The translations under genes were made by a program, and so were the position numbers. Of a stretch of 34,160 nucleotides of DNA, positions 17,469-25,211 are shown one piece after another; position 1 is the stretch's first letter, and every line of letters starts with the position of its first letter. The notes beneath the pieces are model-generated. The model was given only the letters and a program-made list of their open reading frames with translations. It was not told where the DNA came from and made no database searches. The stretch comes from an uncultured SAR116 cluster alpha proteobacterium (GTDB lineage: Bacteria > Pseudomonadota > Alphaproteobacteria > Puniceispirillales > Marisalimonadaceae): positions 1 to 34,160 of the forward strand of contig CACNFD010000019.1 of NCBI GenBank assembly GCA_902619615.1. Direction: 5' to 3'.

Positions 17469-17908
17469 TAATCACTTTCTCCTCTTACAAGAGTAAAAAA
17501 ATCAACTTTCGTAGCTTCAGCTTTTGAAAGAATTTTGTGTTTATTATCTTTTTTAATTTTTTCTAAAGGAATAATAATATTTTTATTTATTTCTTTAGAC
17601 ATTTTAGTTTGCATAAGAGCATCACATAATGCGCTTATTTCAGCTTTTTTCTTACTTCTTCCTTGAACATAACTATGACCTATTGTTCCACAATTCAATT
17701 TTAAGGAACATCTAGTTATAGTAACTTCACCAATATTAAATTTATCTCCAGTTACACCCATTCTTCCTTGAGCCATTATGCTTCCAATTTCAGGTGTTCT
17801 TAACCATATATAATTTACTCTTATTTTTTTTTGTTCCCAGAGATTTAACAAATCACTTTGGTTAGATGTTGCTAACAAACTCATCCAAGATTTTCTTTTT
17901 TCAATCAT
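17468..17908 (-). CDS. phnG: C-P lyase core subunit PhnG
   Basis: A 146-residue PhnG, the first gene of the C-P lyase operon. It carries the family features RKSWMSLLATSN near the N-terminus, YIWLRTPEIGSIMAQGRMGVTGDKFNIGEVT-type sequence in the middle and the SYVQGRSKKKAEISALCDA helix. It starts 87 bases from phnF, which is transcribed in the other direction; the gap holds two copies of TATACAAYTATA, candidate PhnF operators. The end overlaps phnH by one base. Confidence 0.93.
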   Translation of the reverse strand: MIEKRKSWMSLLATSNQSDLLNLWEQKKIRVNYIWLRTPEIGSIMAQGRMGVTGDKFNIGEVTITRCSLKLNCGTIGHSYVQGRSKKKAEISALCDALMQTKMSKEINKNIIIPLEKIKKDNKHKILSKAEATKVDFFTLVRGESD

Positions 17909-17925
17909 TTAAATTACTTCTTTAC

Positions 17926-17937
17926 TATACAACTATA
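17926..17937. promoter_or_regulatory. Candidate PhnF operator, copy 1
   Basis: TATACAACTATA, symmetrical TATA half-sites around a 4-base centre, 18 bases before the phnG start. GntR/HutC-type repressors such as PhnF bind short AT-rich inverted repeats with a TAT core. The site recurs 37 bases away with one change. The repeat is seen; binding is inferred. Confidence 0.5.
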
Positions 17938-17962
17938 CAACTTATAATTATAAAACATTAAT

Positions 17963-17974
17963 TATACAATTATA
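17963..17974. promoter_or_regulatory. Candidate PhnF operator, copy 2
   Basis: TATACAATTATA, differing from copy 1 at one base, 22 bases before the phnF start. Placed between divergent phnG and phnF, the pair could let one repressor control both the C-P lyase operon and its own phnF-phnM operon. Confidence 0.5.
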
Positions 17975-17995
17975 TTTTTATTAAGTTTTTATTAC

Positions 17996-18703
17996 ATGAA
18001 TTCTAAACTCATTTATTATCAAATTTATGAAGCCTTAAAAAAAGATGTGGCGGATAACATATACAATTCAGGTGATAAACTACCTTCTGAAAATCATCTT
18101 TCAAAAAGATTTGGAGTAAATAGACACACGGTTAGAAGAGCTTTGCAAATATTAAAAAATGAAGGAATTTTATTTTCTAAAAGAGGATCTGGTGTAATAG
18201 TTCAAGCTTCTAAGTTAAAATATAAAATTGGAAAAAGGGTAAGATTTTCACAGAATATTGCTAATGAAAACAATATTCCTAAAACAACAATTATTAGATC
18301 AGAGTATAGAAAAGCATCAAAGATAGAAGCTGATAATTTAAAAATAAATTCAAAAGATGAGATTCTTTTAATAGAAACAACTGGTAAAATTAATAATATT
18401 CCAACTATTATAACTAAAAGAATAATTCCAAATAAAAGGTTTCCTAGTTTTTTAGAGATATTTCAAAAAGAATTATCTATAACACACACACTAAAGTTAT
18501 TGGGTGTAAATGATTTTGTTAGGTCAAACACTAATATAATCGCAGAGCTAGCTGATAGTATTCAAGCAAATTTACTTAATTGTAAAATTAATAGTCCACT
18601 TCTTAAAACAACATATGTGAATCAAGATTTAAATTGTATCCCAATAGAGTTCAGTCAGACATGGTTTGTTGGCGAAAGAATTCAATTAACATTAGAAGAT
18701 TAA
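17996..18703 (+). CDS. phnF: GntR/HutC-family transcriptional regulator PhnF
   Basis: A 235-residue repressor. The N-terminal winged helix (about 5-70) shows the GntR pattern NIYNSGDKLPSENHLSKRFG...NRHTVRRALQILKNEGILFSKRGSGVIV. The rest is a UTRA ligand-binding domain (about 85-232; RASKIEADNLKINSKDEILLIETTG; IPIEFSQTWFVGERIQ). PhnF-type regulators sense phosphate-related ligands and repress phosphonate genes. It is divergent from phnG and 51 bases before phnM. No strong Shine-Dalgarno precedes its ATG, so it may be weakly translated. Confidence 0.9.
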   Translation: MNSKLIYYQIYEALKKDVADNIYNSGDKLPSENHLSKRFGVNRHTVRRALQILKNEGILFSKRGSGVIVQASKLKYKIGKRVRFSQNIANENNIPKTTIIRSEYRKASKIEADNLKINSKDEILLIETTGKINNIPTIITKRIIPNKRFPSFLEIFQKELSITHTLKLLGVNDFVRSNTNIIAELADSIQANLLNCKINSPLLKTTYVNQDLNCIPIEFSQTWFVGERIQLTLED

Positions 18704-18754
18704 ACTTTTGATATTTGTAATATAAAATTAATAAAATTAAGATAAGTAAAATAT

Positions 18755-19969
18755 ATGAATCAAATACAATCAAATCAATTTTCAGGATATATTTTACAGG
18801 GATCTAAATTTTTGCATGGTAATAAAATGCAATCAGGAATTATAACAATTGAAGACAAATTTATTTCTTCAATTGAAGTTAATAAAGCTAATCAATATAT
18901 CAAAAAAAATTATCCAGTCATAGATTTGACGGGTTTTTGGGTATTACCTGGAATAATAGACTTACATGGAGATGGATTTGAAAGACAGTTATTTCCAAGA
19001 CCAGGCGTAAATTTTGATATGAATGACACTCTTAAAATTGTTGACAAAGAACTTTCCATTAATGGCATTACCACGGCTTACCTAGCATGTAGTTATAGCT
19101 GGGAAGGTAGAATAAGAAGTCCTAAGTACGCTAAAATATTTTTAGAAAATCTCAATAAATACAGACCTTCTATGATAACGAATATAAATGTTCAGGTAAG
19201 ATACGAAACTCATCTTGTAGAAAAAGTTCAAGAACTTATTGACTTAATTACGGAATACGAACTCAATTATGTGGTATTCAACAACCATATACCTGATGCC
19301 TTAGAAAAAATTCAAAACAAACCATCAGCATTTGCAACATGGGCTAATAAAATGTCTATGGAAAAAAGCGAACTTGCAAATATTGTGAATTATCGATTAA
19401 CAAAAGAAAATGAAGTAAGTGATAGCTTAAAAACATTAAGCAATTTTATGAAATCTAATAATATTAAATTTGGTTCGCATGATGATGAAAGCATTGAAGA
19501 TAGAAAATGGTTTAGAAGTTTTGGTGCTAAAATTTGTGAATTTCCAACAACTATTTTAGCTGCTAAAGAAGCACACTCTAAAAATGAAAATGTAATAATG
19601 GGTGCGCCTAATTTAGTAAGAGGTGGTTCACATAATGGAAATATATCTACCTTAGAATTATTAAAACTAGGATACTGTAGTATTTTAGTATCAGATTATT
19701 ATTATCCATCACTACTTCAGTCAATTTGGTATTTATTAGATCATAAGATTTGTTCTATTGAAAATGCATGGGCATTAATATCAGAAAATCCTGCGAAGGC
19801 ACTAAATATTGACAAAAGAGGAGCTATAAAAGTAAATAATTACGCAGATTTAGTAATTATAAACCCAAAAACAAGAGAGATAGAAGCAACAATATGTAAT
19901 GGAGAGATTGCAAATATATGTAAAAGTGTTGCTGACAGGTTTATTAGGTCATCTAATTCTGTATTCTAA
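18755..19969 (+). CDS. phnM: Alpha-D-ribose 1-methylphosphonate 5-triphosphate diphosphatase
   Basis: A 404-residue amidohydrolase-superfamily enzyme that removes pyrophosphate from ribose-methylphosphonate triphosphate to give the PhnJ substrate. Signature blocks: DLTGFWVLPGIIDLHGDGFERQLFPRPGVNF (metal-binding HGD in the PhnM context), then FGSHDDES, and a late MGAPNLVRGGSHNGN and VSDYYYPSLLQ segment. The C-terminal amidohydrolase beta part is intact (NNYADLVIINPKTREIEATICNGEI). It is co-oriented with phnF. Its stop lies one base from the stop of the convergent hexapeptide gene, so the two transcripts must overlap or meet there. Confidence 0.95.
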   Translation: MNQIQSNQFSGYILQGSKFLHGNKMQSGIITIEDKFISSIEVNKANQYIKKNYPVIDLTGFWVLPGIIDLHGDGFERQLFPRPGVNFDMNDTLKIVDKELSINGITTAYLACSYSWEGRIRSPKYAKIFLENLNKYRPSMITNINVQVRYETHLVEKVQELIDLITEYELNYVVFNNHIPDALEKIQNKPSAFATWANKMSMEKSELANIVNYRLTKENEVSDSLKTLSNFMKSNNIKFGSHDDESIEDRKWFRSFGAKICEFPTTILAAKEAHSKNENVIMGAPNLVRGGSHNGNISTLELLKLGYCSILVSDYYYPSLLQSIWYLLDHKICSIENAWALISENPAKALNIDKRGAIKVNNYADLVIINPKTREIEATICNGEIANICKSVADRFIRSSNSVF

Positions 19970-19970
19970 T

Positions 19971-20585
19971 CTATTTATATTTTGATATAAAATCTTCAAC
20001 ACTTAAAGTTCTAAAGTCGTCTAAGGAAGATCCTATTTTCTCATGAGACCAATTCCACCATTGAATTTCAGACAATTGAATTGCAATTTTTTCTGAAAAC
20101 CTTCTTCTAATAATTTTAGCGGGATTTCCTGCTACAATAGTATAACTTTCCACATCTTTGGTAACAACAGAACCAGCTCCAATTATAGCACCATCCCCAA
20201 CTGTAATGTCAGGTTTAACAATAGCAGCATGTCCTATCCATGTGTCATTGCCAATTATAGTTTTTCTGGAATATCGGTTTTTAAAAAAATCTTTGTCATG
20301 TTCTTTGTCTTCCCAATAGTCAGTTGATCTATATAAAAAATGATGAAGACTTGCTTTTTCCATTGGATGGTCCGTTGGACCTATTCTAACAGAGCTTGCA
20401 ATATTAGAAAATTTTTTTATGTCTGTATTGGCTATATCACAAAATCTTGTACAATAAGAATAATCACCGAAATTAGAATTTGAAATAATAGAATATTCAC
20501 CTATTTCAACAAATGAACCAAAATTACTGTCTACAATTTGACAATCTGAATGAATTAAAGGCTTGTTTTTATTTAGTTTTTTCAT
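19971..20585 (-). CDS. Phosphonate-cluster hexapeptide-repeat transferase (TIGR03308-like)
   Basis: A 204-residue left-handed beta-helix protein with many [LIV]GxxxX hexapeptides. A typical acetyltransferase block lies near 110-160 (IIGNDTWIGHAAIVKPDITVGDGAIIGAGSVV, followed by AGNPAKIIRRRF). The N-terminal half and the SVRIGPTDHPMEKASLHHFLYRS stretch match the DapH-like family that is found almost only in C-P lyase clusters. It may acetylate or otherwise modify a phosphonate (for example aminoalkylphosphonate), but its reaction is not established. It is the last gene on the long minus-strand series and is separated from the Ugp-like operon by a terminator hairpin that ends close to its start codon. 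Confidence 0.85.
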   Translation of the reverse strand: MKKLNKNKPLIHSDCQIVDSNFGSFVEIGEYSIISNSNFGDYSYCTRFCDIANTDIKKFSNIASSVRIGPTDHPMEKASLHHFLYRSTDYWEDKEHDKDFFKNRYSRKTIIGNDTWIGHAAIVKPDITVGDGAIIGAGSVVTKDVESYTIVAGNPAKIIRRRFSEKIAIQLSEIQWWNWSHEKIGSSLDDFRTLSVEDFISKYK

Positions 20586-20591
20586 GATTTT

Positions 20592-20630
20592 AAAAAAGAA
20601 GTTAAAATGGTACTAATACCATTTTAACTT
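20592..20630 (-). terminator. Terminator between the binding-protein gene and the hexapeptide gene
   Basis: On the minus strand a perfect 14-bp stem (AAGTTAAAATGGTA / TACCATTTTAACTT) with a four-base loop is followed by C and six T. It begins just past the stop of the solute-binding-protein gene, and its T-run lies 6 bases before the ATG of the hexapeptide gene. It should end or strongly reduce transcription from the Ugp-like operon into that gene. Confidence 0.8.
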
Positions 20631-20636
20631 TTAAAG

Positions 20637-21896
20637 TTATCTTGGAAGTAAATCTTTAACTTCCTCATCCATTTGTTGTTGAAGTTCTTTCATATCATTA
20701 TACTCGTCAGTAACAATCCCTTCAATACTGTCGAAAATAACTTGAGTGATAGCAAGACCTTTATCACCAGGATATGCTTGCCAATCGCTCAGCAAGGGAA
20801 GTTGTCGAACTGCAGTCGCTTTATTAGGATTTTCTGAATAAAAGTCTTTCAAAACAATTTCGTTTGCTGCTTGGTTAGGTGGCATATAACCAGTTGTTCT
20901 AGCTACATCTGCAGCTCCCTCGCCTGAAGTAATAAATTTGAGCCACTTCCAAGAAGCATCAATTACTTTAGGATCTTTTGATTGTGATACTAACATTGCA
21001 GCATTACCACCAGCAGGCAAACCTTTTGGGCCTGATTTCATTAATCCAGGATACTCATTGGTTTTGAAGGTAAAATCAGTTTTATTTCTTTCTACAGCCG
21101 CCACTGAAGAAGTTGACCAAAAAAACATTCCTGAGTTTCCTGAATTAAAAAATGCTTGAGCTTCGCCGGTACCTAAATTAGGCATATTACAGCCTTCAAA
21201 AAGCATTTTCATCGTCTCAAGGGCTTTTAGTCCTTCGGGAGTATTAATCATAAATTTTCCATTTTCCATAAGCGCTTGACCCTGACTCCACATCAATGCT
21301 TGCAAAAACCAATTTCCAGTTATGTTCCATCCCCAAAACATCGGTTGCTTAACACCTGCGGCAATTAATTTTTTGCAAGCACCCACTACGTCTTCCCAAG
21401 TTTTAGGTAGATCATTTACTGATTTTACGCCTGCTTTGGCCATAACATCCATATTATAATAACCAATTGGCAATGAGATTGAGAACGGTAATCCATACAC
21501 TTTATCATTAAATTTTGATAAATTTAACATGGACGCATGGTAACCATCTTTTTTAAAGTTAGCTTCTTTAGCTATAAATGGCTCTAACGATTTTGCTATT
21601 CCTTTTTCTACTAGAATAGCCTGTCTGTTCAAACCTTGCATTGTTACATCTGGAAGTTTGTTAGCAACAGCTTCTCTAAGAATTGAATTTGTACCGTCTT
21701 CATAATTTTCATATGGAGCTCTTATTTTAATCTCAATATCTGGATGAGCTTTGTAAAATTTGGGAAGTATCTTTTCATACGTAATTTCAAAAAGACCAGC
21801 ATAAGGATAAGCAAATTCTACTACAACCTTAGCTTGTGCTACACCTAGAAATATTGTAATCAAATATATTAGAGTAGCTGAGTAAAAGTTTTTCAT
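20637..21896 (-). CDS. ABC importer solute-binding protein, UgpB-like (CUT1 family)
   Basis: A 419-residue periplasmic binding protein. A signal peptide covers about residues 1-22 (LIYLITIFLGVAQA). The mature part has the CUT1 layout: KVVVEFAYPYAG at the start, LPDVTMQGLNRQAILVEKGIA, KTWEDVVGACKKL, and a C-terminal QVIFDSIEGIVTDEYNDMKELQQQMDEEVKDLL helix. The nearest recognisable type is UgpB (glycerol-3-phosphate and glycerophosphodiesters), but sugar binders share the fold. The phosphodiesterases upstream in the same operon favour a phosphodiester ligand. It is the last gene of the transporter set, with hairpins both before and after it. Confidence 0.8.
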   Translation of the reverse strand: MKNFYSATLIYLITIFLGVAQAKVVVEFAYPYAGLFEITYEKILPKFYKAHPDIEIKIRAPYENYEDGTNSILREAVANKLPDVTMQGLNRQAILVEKGIAKSLEPFIAKEANFKKDGYHASMLNLSKFNDKVYGLPFSISLPIGYYNMDVMAKAGVKSVNDLPKTWEDVVGACKKLIAAGVKQPMFWGWNITGNWFLQALMWSQGQALMENGKFMINTPEGLKALETMKMLFEGCNMPNLGTGEAQAFFNSGNSGMFFWSTSSVAAVERNKTDFTFKTNEYPGLMKSGPKGLPAGGNAAMLVSQSKDPKVIDASWKWLKFITSGEGAADVARTTGYMPPNQAANEIVLKDFYSENPNKATAVRQLPLLSDWQAYPGDKGLAITQVIFDSIEGIVTDEYNDMKELQQQMDEEVKDLLPR

Positions 21897-21915
21897 TATT
21901 TTTTCTCCTATTCGA

Positions 21916-21946
21916 GGGGTTCTATGACCTTAAAACTTAGAACCCC
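21916..21946 (-). promoter_or_regulatory. GC-rich hairpin in the leader of the binding-protein gene
   Basis: A 9-bp perfect stem (GGGGTTCTA / TAGAACCCC) with a 13-base loop lies just before the AGGAG Shine-Dalgarno of the solute-binding-protein gene. It is unusually GC-rich for this region and has no T-run, so it is not a plain terminator. It may be an mRNA processing or stability element. Confidence 0.5.
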
Positions 21947-21952
21947 GTTTTA

Positions 21953-21976
21953 TCATTTAGCTTGATTGCTAAATGA
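21953..21976 (-). promoter_or_regulatory. Second intergenic hairpin between permease and binding-protein genes
   Basis: A 9-bp perfect stem (TCATTTAGC / GCTAAATGA) with a 6-base loop, 10 bases after the UgpE-like stop codon. Together with the hairpin at 21916 it fills the 90-base gap between the two genes, a usual place for structures that set higher mRNA levels for binding proteins. Confidence 0.5.
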
Positions 21977-21986
21977 ATTCTTTTAA

Positions 21987-22976
21987 TTATTTCATTCCTG
22001 AAAAAGTAATTCCTTCAATAAATCTTTTTTGAGCGATAAGAAACGCAACTATAAGTGGTGTGACAATAGTAACAGCTACTGCCATCATAGGTCCGTGCAA
22101 ATCACCTTCGGTATCTTGTTTAAAAACTCTCATTCCAAGAGGAGGAGTAAATAAGTCAGGATCACCAGTTATAACTACTCTTGGCCAAAAATAATCATTC
22201 CAATGAGCGACCACAGAAAAAATTGCAAAAGCTAACAATGCTGGTACAGCAGTAGGAAGCATAACCCTCCATATTATGGAAAACTCACTCATCCCATCCA
22301 TTCTTCCGGCATCAATATAATCATCAGGTACAGTCATAAAAAATTGTCTCATAAGAAAAATTCCAAAAACAGATATAGTCCAGGGGATAATTAGTGCAGC
22401 ATAAGAATTTGTTAAACCTAATTTTGCAAGCATAATGTATAAAGGCAAGGCAACAGCATGAATAGGAATTAGTAGACATAGTAAAACTAATGTGAAAATA
22501 AATTCTCTTCCTACGAATCTTAATTTTGCGAGGGCATAAGCTGCTGGTAAAGCAACAACAACTTGTAATAAAAATATTGAAGCTGTTACTATTACACCAT
22601 TTAATAAATATCTCAGCAATGGTGCTTTTGTAAAAGCTTGAGTGTAATTCATAAATGCAGGTTTTTTTAGACAATTTTCAGTTACATTTTTTAAAAGAAT
22701 ATTGTAGACCTCTCTTTCGGTTTTACCTGGCATTTTAAGCATTAAAGAATTAACTTCTTCTTTCTCAGGTGTATTAGATTTAAAGCAAAATTGATCAACA
22801 ATTTTTTCCTGTGTTCCTAAAAAACCTGCTTTTTCTCCTTTGGAATTTTTCCCAGTTTCTATCTCTCCTTGTGACTGAAAGGAATAGCTAATCATGCTAT
22901 AAAAGGGGAGGATTACAATAATTGCTCCCAATATTAGTAAAAAATGTTTTATAGGTTGACCAATGTCATAATTCAT
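21987..22976 (-). CDS. ABC importer permease, UgpE-like, with a Cys-bearing periplasmic insertion
   Basis: A 329-residue CUT1 inner-membrane permease (MalG/UgpE side). Six hydrophobic helices and the cytoplasmic EAA loop AGRMDGMSEFSIIWRVMLPTAVPAL are present. Family members are usually about 270-290 residues; the surplus is between helix 1 and helix 2 (about residues 35-105). There a hydrophilic stretch carries two cysteines, Cys64 and Cys102, that could pair in the periplasm. The C-terminus RFIEGITFSGMK is normal. It overlaps the UgpA-like gene by four bases. The position matches the periplasmic P2 loop region that faces the binding protein. Substrate by context: a phosphate ester. Confidence 0.88.
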   Translation of the reverse strand: MNYDIGQPIKHFLLILGAIIVILPFYSMISYSFQSQGEIETGKNSKGEKAGFLGTQEKIVDQFCFKSNTPEKEEVNSLMLKMPGKTEREVYNILLKNVTENCLKKPAFMNYTQAFTKAPLLRYLLNGVIVTASIFLLQVVVALPAAYALAKLRFVGREFIFTLVLLCLLIPIHAVALPLYIMLAKLGLTNSYAALIIPWTISVFGIFLMRQFFMTVPDDYIDAGRMDGMSEFSIIWRVMLPTAVPALLAFAIFSVVAHWNDYFWPRVVITGDPDLFTPPLGMRVFKQDTEGDLHGPMMAVAVTIVTPLIVAFLIAQKRFIEGITFSGMK

Positions 22977-23935
22977 GAGTAGTGAACCTTTCTTTCAACT
23001 AGAAAACGTTGAATTAAGGTAATAGACAAAACTAAAATTAAAAATATAACAGAAATAGCTGCTCCAACTCCAATAAGGTTTTGTTTAATCCCTTTTTCAA
23101 AAATTGCAAACATCATTACATATGCTGTTTTGGATGGTCCTGCGCTTCCAAATCCATAAAAAGCTTCAACTATATCAAACACCTGAAAGGCTTTTATGAA
23201 TGATATAGTTACAACAAAAACTGTTGTAGGTCCTAAAGCAGGCCATGTTACCAACTTAAATCTTTCCCATCCAGATTTTGCTCCATCCATTTCAGCTGCC
23301 ATGTAAAGTTCTCTTGAAACACTTGTTAAACCAGCCAAATAAAGAACCATATTAAAACCAAACCCCTGCCAAACGCCAACAAAGCAAACTACCCAAATCG
23401 CATATTTTTTATCTCCTAACCAGTTAGGCATATTGCCGTTACATATAGAGCCATACCAACTTTCTGAGGCTTCTTGTCCAACAAAGGATAGGGTAAATAA
23501 ATTGTATATATAATCAATTTCACATCCGGAAGAGAGCAATCTATTTATTGAGCCTGCAGTAGGATGAAGCATAACTTGCCAAACTATTGCCATTGCCATC
23601 AAAGTTGCCATAACAGGTAAAAAATAGATTGTTTTATATATTTCACTAAATCTTGTAATTGAATTTATTAAAAGAGCAGCACCTAAGCCTAGTCCAACAG
23701 TAAGTGGCACAACAACAATTACATATCTAAGCGTTGCTCCCCACATTTTTTCATATGATGATCTAGTGAAAATTTTGAAATAATTTTCAAAACCTACAAA
23801 TTCAAAAGTTTTGTTGCCTAGTGAATAATCTGTGAAGCTTAAGAAAATTGCGATAGCAATTGGGATTCCAAATATTAGTAACATTAAAATTAATGCAGGA
23901 GATACAAACCAATAATGTGCTCTTTGTGAATTCAT
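22973..23935 (-). CDS. ABC importer permease, UgpA-like, with a second Cys-bearing loop
   Basis: A 320-residue CUT1 permease (MalF/UgpA side) with six or more hydrophobic helices and the EAA loop AAEMDGAKSGWERFKLVTWPALGPTTVF. Between the helix around 105-125 and that around 178-200 is an enlarged periplasmic loop (about residues 135-178) with Cys138 and Cys165. Typical homologues have a short NxxL loop here. It overlaps both neighbours: one base with the ATPase gene (TAATG) and four with the UgpE-like gene, so the three are tightly coupled. Confidence 0.88.
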   Translation of the reverse strand: MNSQRAHYWFVSPALILMLLIFGIPIAIAIFLSFTDYSLGNKTFEFVGFENYFKIFTRSSYEKMWGATLRYVIVVVPLTVGLGLGAALLINSITRFSEIYKTIYFLPVMATLMAMAIVWQVMLHPTAGSINRLLSSGCEIDYIYNLFTLSFVGQEASESWYGSICNGNMPNWLGDKKYAIWVVCFVGVWQGFGFNMVLYLAGLTSVSRELYMAAEMDGAKSGWERFKLVTWPALGPTTVFVVTISFIKAFQVFDIVEAFYGFGSAGPSKTAYVMMFAIFEKGIKQNLIGVGAAISVIFLILVLSITLIQRFLVERKVHYS

Positions 23936-25077
23936 TAAGCTATTTTTTTCTGGAAAGTATGATAAGAGGCATTAAATCTGACCCCATCTACATCAAAAAA
24001 TAGAATCTTTTCTAGATTTATAGAAAAATTAATGGAACTATCAACTTTAATATTAGTAAAATCACTATGGGGTATTCTTATGATAATTTTATCGCTGAAT
24101 GATTTAACTTTTAAATGTAAAAAATAGTCTGAACCTAGATTCTCAATGTGCTTTACACTACCATTAAATTGATTAGTTTTTTTATTTAAAATAATATTTT
24201 CAGACCTAAAACCAACAAAAATTTTAGTATTTTTGATTTTAGTTTTAAAATTTGATTTGAAGTTACCTATTGATAAATAACCTAACTTGTCAGTAGTAGC
24301 AGGTAAAATATTGATTTTTGGAGAACCAATAAACTCTGCGACTTTAATACAATTTGGTTCAGAATAAATTTTGTTTGGTTCATCAAGCTGCAAAATTCTA
24401 CCATCCATCATTACTGCCATTCTGTTAGACATCGTGAGCGCCTCAGCTTGATCATGAGTTACATAGATAAATGTAATCCCTAATTTCTTATGAAGTTCAG
24501 ACAACTCTGATCGCATATGCACCCTTAAGGCTGCATCTAAATTTGATAATGGCTCGTCCATTAGAAAAGCAATTGGTTTTCTAACCATTGCTCTTCCAAG
24601 AGCTGCTCTTTGCCTTTGTCCTCCAGACAATTGACCAGGTTTTCTATTTAAAAGTTTTTTTAATCTTAAAATTTCGGCTGTTTCTGAAACAAGAATATCC
24701 AATTTTTCAAGTTCTTTTTTGGCAAAATACTTACCAATTAAAGGGAATCTTTGAAATGACGACAAATCTCTCAATTTTAATGGAGTTAACATATTTTCTT
24801 TTACTGTTAAATGAGGGTAAAGTGCGTACGATTGAAAAACCATTGCAAGATTCCTATCGGACGGTCTGACAAAAGTAACATCTTTTTGGTCAATATAAAT
24901 CCTACCAGAATTGATTTGTTCTAAACCAGCTATAATTCTTAATAAAGTTGATTTTCCGCAGCCAGACGGACCAACTAGTGTTATGAACTCTTTACTCTTT
25001 ATTTCTATAGAAATATCTTCGATTACACTTGTATTTCCGTATGATTTATATATTTCTTTTACTTGAATATTAGACAT
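23935..25077 (-). CDS. ABC importer ATPase, UgpC/MalK-like
   Basis: A 380-residue ATPase. Walker A GPSGCGKST (about 35-43), signature LSGGQRQRAALGRA, Walker B FLMDEPLSNLDAALR and H-loop THDQAEAL are complete. Residues about 240-380 form the OB/TOBE regulatory domain of the MalK/UgpC group (EFIGSPKINILP; GFRSENI; FDVDGVRFN). It powers the UgpA/UgpE-like permeases encoded directly downstream. A Pho-box-like repeat lies 35 bases before its ATG, so this gene probably begins its own transcript. Confidence 0.9.
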   Translation of the reverse strand: MSNIQVKEIYKSYGNTSVIEDISIEIKSKEFITLVGPSGCGKSTLLRIIAGLEQINSGRIYIDQKDVTFVRPSDRNLAMVFQSYALYPHLTVKENMLTPLKLRDLSSFQRFPLIGKYFAKKELEKLDILVSETAEILRLKKLLNRKPGQLSGGQRQRAALGRAMVRKPIAFLMDEPLSNLDAALRVHMRSELSELHKKLGITFIYVTHDQAEALTMSNRMAVMMDGRILQLDEPNKIYSEPNCIKVAEFIGSPKINILPATTDKLGYLSIGNFKSNFKTKIKNTKIFVGFRSENIILNKKTNQFNGSVKHIENLGSDYFLHLKVKSFSDKIIIRIPHSDFTNIKVDSSINFSINLEKILFFDVDGVRFNASYHTFQKKIA

Positions 25078-25111
25078 GACTTTCTCGTAACCACATTAAC
25101 CTATATAATTA

Positions 25112-25129
25112 TTACAAATTTTTTACAAA
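25112..25129 (-). promoter_or_regulatory. Pho-box-like direct repeat before the Ugp-like operon
   Basis: On the minus strand: TTTGTAA-aaaa-TTTGTAA, two identical heptamers separated by four A, giving the 11-bp period of PhoB half-sites. A TATATAGG sequence follows four bases later as a possible -10 element. PhoB heptamers of the CTGTAAT kind are close to TTTGTAA. PhoB binding is an inference. Confidence 0.4.
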
Positions 25130-25211
25130 ATTACATAACTAGTATATTTATTTTTATAAATTATAAATTATTTCAAATAAAAATTTATTAATAAAAACAA
25201 TAACTTAATCC

